This document shows, one piece after another, positions 1 through 7,942 of a stretch of DNA of 32,148 nucleotides. How positions within the stretch are numbered: position 1 is the first letter of the stretch; the number at the start of each line of letters is the position of its first letter. The DNA is taken from positions 1 to 32,148 of the forward strand of contig JAICIN010000005.1 in assembly GCA_025924375.1 (NCBI GenBank). Direction: 5' to 3'. The notes below the pieces were generated by a model. It did not search any database. It was not told the DNA's origin and worked only from the letters and a program-made list of their open reading frames with translations. The DNA is from Dermatophilaceae bacterium (lineage in GTDB: Bacteria > Actinomycetota > Actinomycetes > Actinomycetales > Dermatophilaceae). The position numbers and the translations under genes are program-made.

Positions 1-1
1 C

Positions 2-226
2 TCGGCCGCCCTCGGCGAGCTCGTCATGGCCTTCGCCAAGCCCGCCAACGCCCCGGTGCGGGACGCGGTCTACCACCACGGGCTGCCGGTGCGCTCGGCC
101 GCGGCGGTGCTGACCGAGGCCGACAAGCTGCGCCCCAAGCTGGTCGACGACCCCGACGCGCACCGCTGGCTCTCCGAGGGAGGTCTGGAGAGGTTCGCCG
201 ACGCCGTCGTGGCGGCCCTTCCCTGA
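2..226 (+). CDS. C-terminal fragment of an unidentified protein (5' truncated by window edge)
   Basis: Open frame from the window start (SAALGELVMAFAKPANAPVRDAVYHHGLPVRSAAAVLTEADKLRPKLVDDPDAHRWLSEGG...) ending at TGA 224-226; family not recognised. Confidence 0.6.
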   Translation, partial: SAALGELVMAFAKPANAPVRDAVYHHGLPVRSAAAVLTEADKLRPKLVDDPDAHRWLSEGGLERFADAVVAALP

Positions 227-326
227 CGGCCCGACCAGGCGGGACGAGGAGCCGCACAGCCTTGGTGCGCGGGTGGCGCCTGGCGGTGACCACCCAGGGG
301 GCACCACCCGGCATACCCGGTCCGCG

Positions 327-1064
327 TCAGCGGCCCCGCATGGCGCGGCGGTCGACGCGCGCCTTGAGCGGGTCCATGCCTGCGGGCACCGGCGGTCGCA
401 TGCCGCCCAGCGACGTGAGCCGCTTGTTGACGACGGACACCTCGGCCTTGGTGAGCACCGGCTTCATCTTCGTGAGCTTGTTGCTGAGCTTGCGCAGCGG
501 CACCTGGTCGGCGCCGTCACCGGCCTGCACGAGGTGGACGGGCACGCCCGGCGCGACCCGCGTGAGCTTCTTGCGCTCGGCCTCGAGGAGCCGGGGGAGG
601 CGCCCACCAGGGCCCTCGCCGATGAGCACGATCCCGGGGCGGCCCACGGCGCGGAACACGAACGCCGCGCCGGCCATGTTGTCCGGCCGCATGCCGCGGG
701 CGCCCTCAACGGCGACCGGCTGCTGGTCGAAGTACCACCCGCGCCGCAACGCCCCGAGCGCCGCGCCCGCGGCCCCCGGCTGGCCCTCGATGGCCCGGTA
801 GGCCGCGCGCTCCGCCCTGCGGCTCAGCACCAGGGTCGCCGCGAGCAGCGCGAGCGGGACGCCGAGGATGAGGCCGTAGACCCACCGGCCGAAGATGAGC
901 CCCACGCCGGCGGCGACCGCGAGGACGACCACGGCGGAGATCAGCATCCACCACCCGATCATCGGGTCGACCTGTCGCGCAGCCGTGTAGACCTGGCGGA
1001 TCTGGGCCAGGCGCCCTGGCTTCTTGTCGGGCGCGTCCGACTGCGTTGCGTTCTTGCGGGCCAT
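327..1064 (-). CDS. DUF4191 family membrane protein
   Basis: 245 aa ORF with two adjacent TM segments (MIGWWMLISAVVVLAVAAGVGLIFGRWVYGLILGVPLALLAATLVL); matches the DUF4191 pattern and sits next to lipA as in other actinobacteria. Confidence 0.85.
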   Translation of the reverse strand: MARKNATQSDAPDKKPGRLAQIRQVYTAARQVDPMIGWWMLISAVVVLAVAAGVGLIFGRWVYGLILGVPLALLAATLVLSRRAERAAYRAIEGQPGAAGAALGALRRGWYFDQQPVAVEGARGMRPDNMAGAAFVFRAVGRPGIVLIGEGPGGRLPRLLEAERKKLTRVAPGVPVHLVQAGDGADQVPLRKLSNKLTKMKPVLTKAEVSVVNKRLTSLGGMRPPVPAGMDPLKARVDRRAMRGR

Positions 1065-1115
1065 AGCCGCAAGGATACGTGGGCGCGGGTCGGGCGCCCT
1101 AACGCGCCGCCGCGC

Positions 1116-2126
1116 TCAGGCGCGGGCGACCAGTGCCGCCGCCTCCTGGCGCGCGGGCTGGTCGGCCTTCTCGGCGAGGTGGTCGAGGTGCCCGGGGATC
1201 GGGCGTCCCCAGCGACGCATCGCCTGGGCGTAGAGCCGGCCGGCGCGGTAGGAGCTGCGCACCAGCGGTCCGGCCATGACGCCCTTGAAGCCGATCTCGT
1301 CGGCCAGCTCGCTCCAGTGGACGAACTCCTCCGGCTTGACCCACCGGTCGATGGGGTGGTGGAGCTTCGAGGGCCGCAGGTACTGCGTGATCGTGAGGAT
1401 GTCGCAGCCGGCCTCGTGGAGGTCGCGCATCGCCTGCTCGATCTCGTGGTCCTCCTCACCCATCCCGAGGATGAGGTTGGACTTCGTGACGAGCCCGGCC
1501 TCGCGGGCCATCGAGAGCACCCGGAGCGACTTCTCGTAGGTGAACGCCGGGCGGATCTTGCGGAAGATCCGCGGCACTGTCTCGAGGTTGTGCGCGAAGA
1601 CCTCGGGCCGCGCGTCGAACACCTGGCCCACGAGCTCTGGCTTGGCGCCGAAGTCCGGTGGCAGGATCTCCACGCCGGTCGTGGGGTTCAGCGCGTGGAT
1701 CTGCCGGATGGTCTCGGCGTAGAGCCAGGCCGCGCCGTCGGGCTGGTCGTCACGGGCGACGCCGGTGACCGTGGCGTACTTCAGCCCCATCTGGACGATC
1801 GACTCGGCGACGCGGCGCGGCTCGTCGCGGTCGAGGGCCTCCGGCCGGCCGGTGGCGATGTCGCAGAAGTCGCAGCGCCGCGTGCACACGTCGCCGCCGA
1901 TGAGGAAGGTGGCCTCGCGGTCCTCCCAGCACTCGAAGATGTTGGGGCAGCCGGCCTCCTGGCACACGGTGTGCAGGCCCTCGCGCCTCACCATCGAGTG
2001 CAGCTGGGTGTACTCCGGGCCCATCTTCGCGGTCGTGCGGATCCACGACGGCTTCCGCTCGATCGGCGTCTCCGCGTTGCGCGCCTCGACGCGCAGCAGG
2101 CGGCGGCCTTCCGGTGCGATGGTCAC
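1116..2126 (-). CDS. lipA: Lipoyl synthase
   Basis: Radical SAM motif [14 protein letters not shown]-terminal Cys cluster [29 protein letters not shown] start at 2126 preceded by AAGGGA; the longer ORF (to 2582) overlaps lipB and is not the start. Confidence 0.95.
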   Translation of the reverse strand: MTIAPEGRRLLRVEARNAETPIERKPSWIRTTAKMGPEYTQLHSMVRREGLHTVCQEAGCPNIFECWEDREATFLIGGDVCTRRCDFCDIATGRPEALDRDEPRRVAESIVQMGLKYATVTGVARDDQPDGAAWLYAETIRQIHALNPTTGVEILPPDFGAKPELVGQVFDARPEVFAHNLETVPRIFRKIRPAFTYEKSLRVLSMAREAGLVTKSNLILGMGEEDHEIEQAMRDLHEAGCDILTITQYLRPSKLHHPIDRWVKPEEFVHWSELADEIGFKGVMAGPLVRSSYRAGRLYAQAMRRWGRPIPGHLDHLAEKADQPARQEAAALVARA

Positions 2127-2241
2127 GAAGACTCCCTTGCCCTCTCCGACGGGTGCCGTCGCGGCGGGCGCCGCGTGGCGGCGTGCCCTTCCGTATGCCG
2201 GGTGGCACACCCGCGCCCGGACGTCGCCGGGCGTGCCAAGA

Positions 2242-2913
2242 CTACGCCGGGGCCACCGGGACCGAGGCCCGGGCTCGCTCCGAGACGGGAGCGAGGACGT
2301 CGACGAGGTGCTTCTCGGCGTAGGGCAGGACGTCGCGCACGGTGACGTCGCGGCCGGCCTCGCGGCTGATCGACGAGACGCCCGCGTCCGGGATGCCGCA
2401 GGCGATGATGTTGTCCGCCCACGACAGGTCGGCGTCGCAGTTGAGGGCGAAGCCGTGCATCGTGCACTGCTTGCTGACCCGCACACCGATCGCGCCCAGC
2501 TTGCGGTCGGGCCCGCGGTCGTCTGCCAGGACCCAGATGCCGCTGCGCCCCTCGACGCGCGTGCACTCGACGCCGAACTCACGGCATACGCGGATCATGA
2601 CCTCCTCGAGCCGGCGCACGTGGGCCACCACGTCGATCGGCGCCGGCAGGCGCACGATCGGGTAGCCGACGAGCTGGCCGGGGCCGTGCCAGGTGATCTT
2701 CCCGCCCCGGTCGACGTCGACGACGGGGGTGCCGTCGAAGGGCCGCTCGTAGGGCTGGGTGCGCTTCCCCGCGGTGTAGACCGGCGCGTGCTCCAGGAGG
2801 AGCACGACGTCCTCGCCGCCCTCGACCACACCGGCGTGGACCGCGCGCTGGTGGTCCCAGGCGCCCAGGTAGTCCACGAGGTGCGGGGCGAAGCCGAGGT
2901 GCTCGATGCGCAT
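2242..2913 (-). CDS. lipB: Lipoyl(octanoyl) transferase
   Basis: Motifs [52 protein letters not shown]; upstream of lipA. Confidence 0.95.
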   Translation of the reverse strand: MRIEHLGFAPHLVDYLGAWDHQRAVHAGVVEGGEDVVLLLEHAPVYTAGKRTQPYERPFDGTPVVDVDRGGKITWHGPGQLVGYPIVRLPAPIDVVAHVRRLEEVMIRVCREFGVECTRVEGRSGIWVLADDRGPDRKLGAIGVRVSKQCTMHGFALNCDADLSWADNIIACGIPDAGVSSISREAGRDVTVRDVLPYAEKHLVDVLAPVSERARASVPVAPA

Positions 2914-2927
2914 AGCCGCAGGGTACG

Positions 2928-3004
2928 CGGCTCGGCCCGGTCCGGACGGTGCCGGGACGGGCCGGCCGGGCGGTGCCGGCTCGGCCCGGTCCGGACGGTG
3001 CCGG
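2928..3004. repeat. 28-bp direct repeat CGGCTCGGCCCGGTCCGGACGGTGCCGG, two copies with 49-bp period
   Basis: Copies at 2928-2955 and 2977-3004, the second overlapping the hairpin. Confidence 0.75.
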
Positions 3005-3019
3005 ACCGGGCCGAGCCGG
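2976..3019 (-). terminator. 19-bp perfect-stem hairpin, likely U-less terminator of the DUF1996 gene
   Basis: CCGGCTCGGCCCGGTCCGG (2976-2994) - ACGGTG - CCGGACCGGGCCGAGCCGG (3001-3019), exact inverted repeat just downstream of the DUF1996 stop. Confidence 0.65.
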
Positions 3020-3063
3020 TCAGCGGGCGTCTCGGGGACGCGGCCGCGCGTGGAGTGCGCCCG

Positions 3064-4038
3064 TCAGCCGCACTCGGCGGCGGTGGGGTTGCCGCCGGGG
3101 TTGACGCAGTTCTTGACCATGGACGCCATGCCGGCGGTGGTCCACGCGTTCCAGAAGTCGGCGTGCAGCGACTGGCCGTCGCTGGTGCCCATCATCGAGT
3201 CCGATGAGAGCACCAGGTCGTCGCCGCGGCCCTGGTAGTCGTACTGGATCGTCTCGCGCAGGGCCACCGTCTTGATCGGGAAGCCGGCGGGGCAGCCGCT
3301 GCCCACCCGGTACGCGAAGTGCTTGTTGTCGTTGGTGTCCCCGACCTCGGTGCTCGAGTGGTTCGGCTCGACGCCGTCCCAGCACGAGGGGAAGTCGATG
3401 TGCGCGGTCAGCGTCGAGCCGGGACTTCCGTTGGCGCTGGAGCAGTCCGGGATCGACTGCGAGGGAGCGGTGCTCTCGAACTGTCCACAGGTCCAGTCGT
3501 GCTGCGTCGCGATCAGCCGAACGTCCTCGGGGAGCGGCACGCCGTCACCGGTCTTCTGGAAGTCCCAGCTGCGGTAGTAGGCGGTGAACGCCTGGACCGG
3601 CACGAGGGCGCCGGTGCTCTTGTAGCTCAGCGCCGGGACCCAGTAGCCCGCCGTGTCGGCGGGGTTGACGCAGTTGGTCCCCTGGCCGACGAGGTCGCTG
3701 TAGTTCGCAGCGTTGGGGTTGGAGAGCGAGAGGAAGTGGTTGTTGCCGAAGAACTCGTGCAGGTGCTGCATGTTCGACACCGGCATGTTGTGCGTGCGGA
3801 TCGGGTCGACCTTGGCCGTGCCGGTCGTCTGCTTGCACTTGATCTTCGCGAGCGCGGAGGCGCTCGGTGCGGTGACGGCGGATCCGGCCACGCCGAGGGC
3901 CAGGCCGCCGAGGGCCACGGCGAACGCGGAGAGCAGCCCGAGGGTCGCGCGTCGTCTACGGCGACCCTTGCGCCGGTCCGCGCGCGAGGTCTCGAAAGTG
4001 GTGGTGGGCAAGGCAGTACTCCTAACAGGGGACAACAT
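3064..4038 (-). CDS. Secreted DUF1996 domain-containing protein
   Basis: Signal peptide (RRKGRRRRRATLGLLSAFAVALGGLALGVAGSAVTAPSASA) and DUF1996 features (HNMPVSNMQHLHEFFGNNHF, YWVPALSYKS, FPSCWDG); exact start uncertain (ATG 4038 or a TTG further in with AGGAG upstream). Confidence 0.85.
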   Translation of the reverse strand: MLSPVRSTALPTTTFETSRADRRKGRRRRRATLGLLSAFAVALGGLALGVAGSAVTAPSASALAKIKCKQTTGTAKVDPIRTHNMPVSNMQHLHEFFGNNHFLSLSNPNAANYSDLVGQGTNCVNPADTAGYWVPALSYKSTGALVPVQAFTAYYRSWDFQKTGDGVPLPEDVRLIATQHDWTCGQFESTAPSQSIPDCSSANGSPGSTLTAHIDFPSCWDGVEPNHSSTEVGDTNDNKHFAYRVGSGCPAGFPIKTVALRETIQYDYQGRGDDLVLSSDSMMGTSDGQSLHADFWNAWTTAGMASMVKNCVNPGGNPTAAECG

Positions 4039-4159
4039 GAAGACGTCCCGCGACCGGGTCCCCTGCAACCCAGTCCCGGCGGGACCGAAGTACCGTAGCG
4101 GCTGCCCGCGCCTCGTCCACCCACGCCATGCCGGGAAGCGCGCGGTCGGATCTCGTCCA

Positions 4160-4175
4160 TGTCACTGCTGTGACA
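4160..4175. promoter_or_regulatory. Palindromic operator-like site TGTCA-N6-TGACA
   Basis: TGTCACTGCTGTGACA, perfect arms, in a comparatively AT-rich intergenic island upstream of the DUF1996 gene. Confidence 0.45.
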
Positions 4176-4219
4176 AATGGGACTTATCGGACACTTGTGG
4201 CTGGCTCTGTCCGCCGTTT

Positions 4220-4235
4220 TGTGAGGTTTCGCACA
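4220..4235. promoter_or_regulatory. CRP/GlxR-like site TGTGA-N6-GCACA
   Basis: TGTGAGGTTTCGCACA matches the CRP-family consensus TGTGAN6TCACA with one mismatch; extended dyad TTGTGAG-GTTT-CGCACAA at 4219-4236. Confidence 0.45.
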
Positions 4236-4311
4236 ATTGCATTGGCACGCTTCTATGGCACGTCGCGCGTCCCTCGGCGTCTGTTCGTCTATCCCGTCGG
4301 GCTGATGGACC

Positions 4312-5037
4312 CTAGAGCCGACGCGGCTCGAGCCGCTCCTCGACCGCCCCCCCACCGTCCCGGGAGACGATGTAGGCCGCCTTGCCGTCCTGCTCGGTCA
4401 CCGCCTCCACCAGCTCGGTGCCGTGGTAGACGATGCCGACGCCGTCGTCCGTGCAGTGCGTGGTCGGCAGCGTGCCGTCCGCGACCAGCTGGTGGACGAG
4501 GGGTCGTCGGCGCTCCTCGGAGTCGTAGTGGACGCCGTTCCCGTAGGGCAGCAGCCCGAGCCCGTTGGTCACCGGTCGCAGCTCGGGGCCGAAGGAGTCC
4601 GTCGTTCCGCCCTCGTACCAGCAGATCGACCCGGCGGACACGCCGGCGAGCACCACGCCCGCCTCCCACACCCGGCGGAACACCTCGTCGAGGCCGTGGA
4701 CCCGCCACACCGCGAGGAGGTTGGCGACCGAGCCACCGTTGACCCAGACGACGTCCTGCTCGAGAAGGTGTCCCTCGATGTCCGCCACGCTCGGCATGGG
4801 AAACAGGTTGAGGTTGGTGAGGTGGTAGCCGGCCTCGCGGGCGGCGTCGTCCATCCACGCGCTGAAGTACCGCTGGTCGCCTGAGGCCGTCCCGAGGTGG
4901 GTCACCCGTGGTGGACGCGCGTGGGCGCCCGAGAGGTCGACGGCGTGGCGCACCAGGGCGTTGAACTCGATCTGGATCCGCTCGCCGTATCGGTAACCGC
5001 CCGACGTGGCGAGGATCGTGGGCTGGGAAGCCGGCAT
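4312..5037 (-). CDS. Peptidase E / S51-family type 1 glutamine amidotransferase-like protein
   Basis: VWVNGGSVANLLAVWRVHGLDEVFRRVWEAGVVLAGVSAGSICWYEGGTTDSFG: nucleophile elbow G-x-S-A-G-S typical of dipeptidase E. Confidence 0.85.
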   Translation of the reverse strand: MPASQPTILATSGGYRYGERIQIEFNALVRHAVDLSGAHARPPRVTHLGTASGDQRYFSAWMDDAAREAGYHLTNLNLFPMPSVADIEGHLLEQDVVWVNGGSVANLLAVWRVHGLDEVFRRVWEAGVVLAGVSAGSICWYEGGTTDSFGPELRPVTNGLGLLPYGNGVHYDSEERRRPLVHQLVADGTLPTTHCTDDGVGIVYHGTELVEAVTEQDGKAAYIVSRDGGGAVEERLEPRRL

Positions 5038-5131
5038 GGGTGCACCTTATGGCGACGCGAATGTGCCGTCGCCCTCATCCGGGTGGGTCGGGGGGCGGGG
5101 GTGCCGGGCGGTCGGGGCACGGCCGTCGTGG

Positions 5132-5207
5132 GGGACTGTGGGAAGGGCCGGGGCCGTGGACAAGGCCCGGGGCCGTGGACAGGGACCGGGGCTGTGGACA
5201 AGGGCCG
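5132..5207. repeat. Four tandem 19-bp repeats, consensus GGGCYGTGGACAAGGGCCG, with DnaA-box-like cores
   Basis: Units at 5132, 5151, 5170, 5189 with exact 19-bp period; the unit at 5189 contains TGTGGACAA (reverse complement TTGTCCACA) at 5193-5201. Confidence 0.8.
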
Positions 5208-5240
5208 GCGACGGTCGCGGCCACCTCCATAGTGGGTGTC

Positions 5241-6908
5241 ATGGACGCAGTCCAGGTTCCGGGGTACCGGCTCGAGCGCAGGCTCGGAGCAGGTGCCGAC
5301 GGTGTGGTGTGGGCGGCGCGCAGGGAGCAGACGGGGGAGCGCGTCGCCGTCAAGGTGGTCCGGGTCGTCGGCACGCTCGAGAGCCTCGACACCGTCACGC
5401 GCGAGCTGTCCCTGCTCCAGTCCCTACGTGTCGAGGGCCTCGTCGGCTTCCACGAGGCCGTGGTGCTGCCCGGCGAACCGGTGGGCGTCGCGCTCGTCCT
5501 CGACCTCGTCGACGGCGGCTCGCTGCGGTCCGTGCGGGCCGCGCGCGGCCACCTCAGCCCCGGTGAGGCGACGACGGTGGTGAGCGCGGTCGCGCGCACG
5601 TTGGGTCAGCTCCACGCCATCGGCGTGGTCCATGGAGACGTCTCGCCCGGCAACGTCCTCCTCGACCGCACCGGGCGCCCCGCGCTCGCCGACCTCGGCG
5701 TCGCCCGTCTGGCGGGCGAGGAGCCGGGGCCCGCGTCCGGGACAGAGGGCTTCACCGCTCCCGAGGTGATGGCTGGCGAGCAGCCGAGCCCGGCCAGTGA
5801 CGTGTATGCCGTGGGCGCGCTGACGTGGTGGTGCGTCACCGGCGCGGTCCCCGCACCGGTGGCCCTGCGGCAGCTGCTCCAGGTGCTGGCTCCGCACCTG
5901 CCGCAGGAGTGGCGGAAGGTGGTCGAGGAGTGCCTGGCTCCGTTCCCGTGCGACCGGCCGACGGCCGCGGAGGCCGCGCTGAGGCTGTTCGACGCCGTCC
6001 CCTGTGAGCCGATCCGGCTGGCCCTCGGCGCCGACGACACCGCGCTGCTGACCCGCCGGATCCGTGCTGGTGTCCAGCTACCGCCTCCTGGCGCCGAGAC
6101 GGGTCGGCGGTCGGGTCGGGCGTTCAGCCTGCTGGGCGGTCGGGCTCGGCGGGGCCTCGTCGCGGGGGCTCTCGCGTGCCTTGCCGGGCTCCTGGTGCTC
6201 GTGGTGCTCGTGGCCGGAGGCGGGGCTGTGGCCGGCGGCCTCGGCTCGATCGCCCTGCCGGGCGGGGGTGGTGGTGGCGGTGCAGCGCGCGGGCGCGGGG
6301 CGCAGAGCGTGCACCCGAGCGTTGCCACGGCTGGGACGCCGGTGCCTTCGCAGGCGTCCGCGTCCGAGGGTCCCGGGGTGCGACGCGCGTCGCAGCCGAC
6401 GTCCCAGCCCACCGGAGCCGACGACGCATCGTCGCGCCCCCTTCCGCCCGGGCCCGGAGATCCGTTTCACACCGACCCCCGCGCGCTCGCCGCGGCACCG
6501 GACACCGATGCACGAGGCCTCGTGCAGGTGCTGGCCGACGCCCGCGCCGCCGCCCTCAACGCTGCCGACGCCCACCTCCTGCGCGGCGTGGACATCCCGG
6601 GCTCACCCGCGCACCAGGACGACGTGAGACTTGTCGAGCAGCTCCGGGGCGAACGGCGCTACTCCGGTGTCAGGCTCACCGTCCGCTCCGCCCGGTTGGT
6701 GGCGCGCGAAGACGGCTCGGCCACGGTGCGGGCCGAGGTGGACACGGGGGAGTACCGCCTCGTCGATCACCGAGGTACCACCACCGTCCGGCCGGCCACC
6801 CGCGGCGCGCCCGTCGACCTCGTCCTGCGGTGGGCCGCCGAGGGCTGGCGGCTGCAGCGCGTGACGGCTGCCGAGGATGAGGAGCAGGTTGACGCCACGA
6901 GGAGGTAG
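5241..6908 (+). CDS. Membrane-anchored Ser/Thr protein kinase without PASTA repeats
   Basis: YRLERRLGAGADGVVWAARREQTGERVAVKVV, VVHGDVSPGNVLLD, PALADLGVARL, GTEGFTAPEVMAGEQPSPASDVYAVGAL, then one TM helix and an extracytoplasmic domain. Confidence 0.9.
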   Translation: MDAVQVPGYRLERRLGAGADGVVWAARREQTGERVAVKVVRVVGTLESLDTVTRELSLLQSLRVEGLVGFHEAVVLPGEPVGVALVLDLVDGGSLRSVRAARGHLSPGEATTVVSAVARTLGQLHAIGVVHGDVSPGNVLLDRTGRPALADLGVARLAGEEPGPASGTEGFTAPEVMAGEQPSPASDVYAVGALTWWCVTGAVPAPVALRQLLQVLAPHLPQEWRKVVEECLAPFPCDRPTAAEAALRLFDAVPCEPIRLALGADDTALLTRRIRAGVQLPPPGAETGRRSGRAFSLLGGRARRGLVAGALACLAGLLVLVVLVAGGGAVAGGLGSIALPGGGGGGGAARGRGAQSVHPSVATAGTPVPSQASASEGPGVRRASQPTSQPTGADDASSRPLPPGPGDPFHTDPRALAAAPDTDARGLVQVLADARAAALNAADAHLLRGVDIPGSPAHQDDVRLVEQLRGERRYSGVRLTVRSARLVAREDGSATVRAEVDTGEYRLVDHRGTTTVRPATRGAPVDLVLRWAAEGWRLQRVTAAEDEEQVDATRR

Positions 6909-6973
6909 GTGGAGAGCCCGGGGTCGATGCCAGGAACAGGTGCCGAGCGGGGGGCGGCCGGCGTGGCGTCGCG

Positions 6974-7873
6974 TCAGCCGCGGAGCACGTAGGCCACCGC
7001 ATCGGCCAGCGTCTGGTCGCGGTGCCGGAAGCCCGACGCCTCCAGACGGGTGGGCACCGCACGCTGGCTGCCGACGAGGTCCGCGGCGAACTCCCCGACC
7101 ACCACGCGCAGTGCGGGGGTCGGTGCGGGGAGAACCGCGGGCCGGTGGAGCTGGCGTCCCAGCTCCTGGGCCAGCTCGCGCTGGTGCACGGGGCGCGGGC
7201 CGACGACGTTGACCGCCCCGGTCAGCTCGCGGCGGTCGAGGACGTGGGCCAGCGCCGACACGGTGTCGCGGAGCGTGATGACCGGCCAGTACTGCCGTCC
7301 GCTCCCGATGGGGCCCCCGAGTCCGAGCCGCGCGAGCCTGAGCAGCGGTGCCATGGCCCCTCCACCCGCGGCGAGGACGATGCCGGTGCGCGTGTGCACG
7401 ACCGGCAGCCCGGCCTCGCGCGCCGGCTCGGCGGCCGCCTCCCACGCGCGGACCACCTCGGCGAGGAAGCCCGTGCCGGGCGCTGACTCCTCGGTGAGGA
7501 TCTCGTCACCACGGTCGCTGCCGTAGTAGCCGACCGCCGACTGGCTCACGAGCCGCACCGGTGCGCCGAGCTCGGCGAGGGCGGCCGCCAGGGTGGCGGT
7601 CCCGTCCACCCGCGAGGCGAGGATGACGCGCTTGCGCGAGGGGCTCCAGCGCTCGTCGCCCACCCCGGCACCGGCGAGGTGCACCACCGCATCGACCCCG
7701 GACAGCGCGGCCGGGTCGAGCCGGTGGGCAGCCGGGTCCCACGAGATCTCCGCAGACGTGCGCGCCGGCCGCCGCACGAGGTGCACGACGTCGTCCCCTC
7801 GGTCCCTCAGGAAGGCCGACAGCGCGCCGCCGATCAGCCCGGACGCACCGGTGATGGCGACGCGCTGCGACAT
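6974..7873 (-). CDS. TIGR01777 family NAD(P)-binding epimerase/oxidoreductase
   Basis: MSQRVAITGASGLIGGALSAFLRDRGDDVVHLVRR, SQSAVGYYGSDRGDEILTE, GAVNVVGPRPV. Confidence 0.92.
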   Translation of the reverse strand: MSQRVAITGASGLIGGALSAFLRDRGDDVVHLVRRPARTSAEISWDPAAHRLDPAALSGVDAVVHLAGAGVGDERWSPSRKRVILASRVDGTATLAAALAELGAPVRLVSQSAVGYYGSDRGDEILTEESAPGTGFLAEVVRAWEAAAEPAREAGLPVVHTRTGIVLAAGGGAMAPLLRLARLGLGGPIGSGRQYWPVITLRDTVSALAHVLDRRELTGAVNVVGPRPVHQRELAQELGRQLHRPAVLPAPTPALRVVVGEFAADLVGSQRAVPTRLEASGFRHRDQTLADAVAYVLRG

Positions 7874-7942
7874 CTGCCGTTCCTTCCAGCCGTGTGGCGC
7901 CCAGGGTCTGAGAGCCCCCAGACCCGGGAACCCTCAGACCTC

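Noticed and set aside
273-3207. Long plus-strand ORFs 273..2345 and 1765..3207
   Set aside because: Antisense to DUF4191, lipA and lipB; R/A/V/D-rich shadow frames without domains.
4085-4160. c-di-AMP (ydaO-type) riboswitch upstream of the secreted DUF1996 gene
   Set aside because: Considered because secreted actinobacterial proteins often have one, but I could not identify the conserved aptamer motifs.
6262-6290. G-rich GGGCGGGGGTGGTGGTGGCGG in the kinase gene as regulatory G4
   Set aside because: It encodes the Gly-rich juxtamembrane linker; coding explanation is sufficient.
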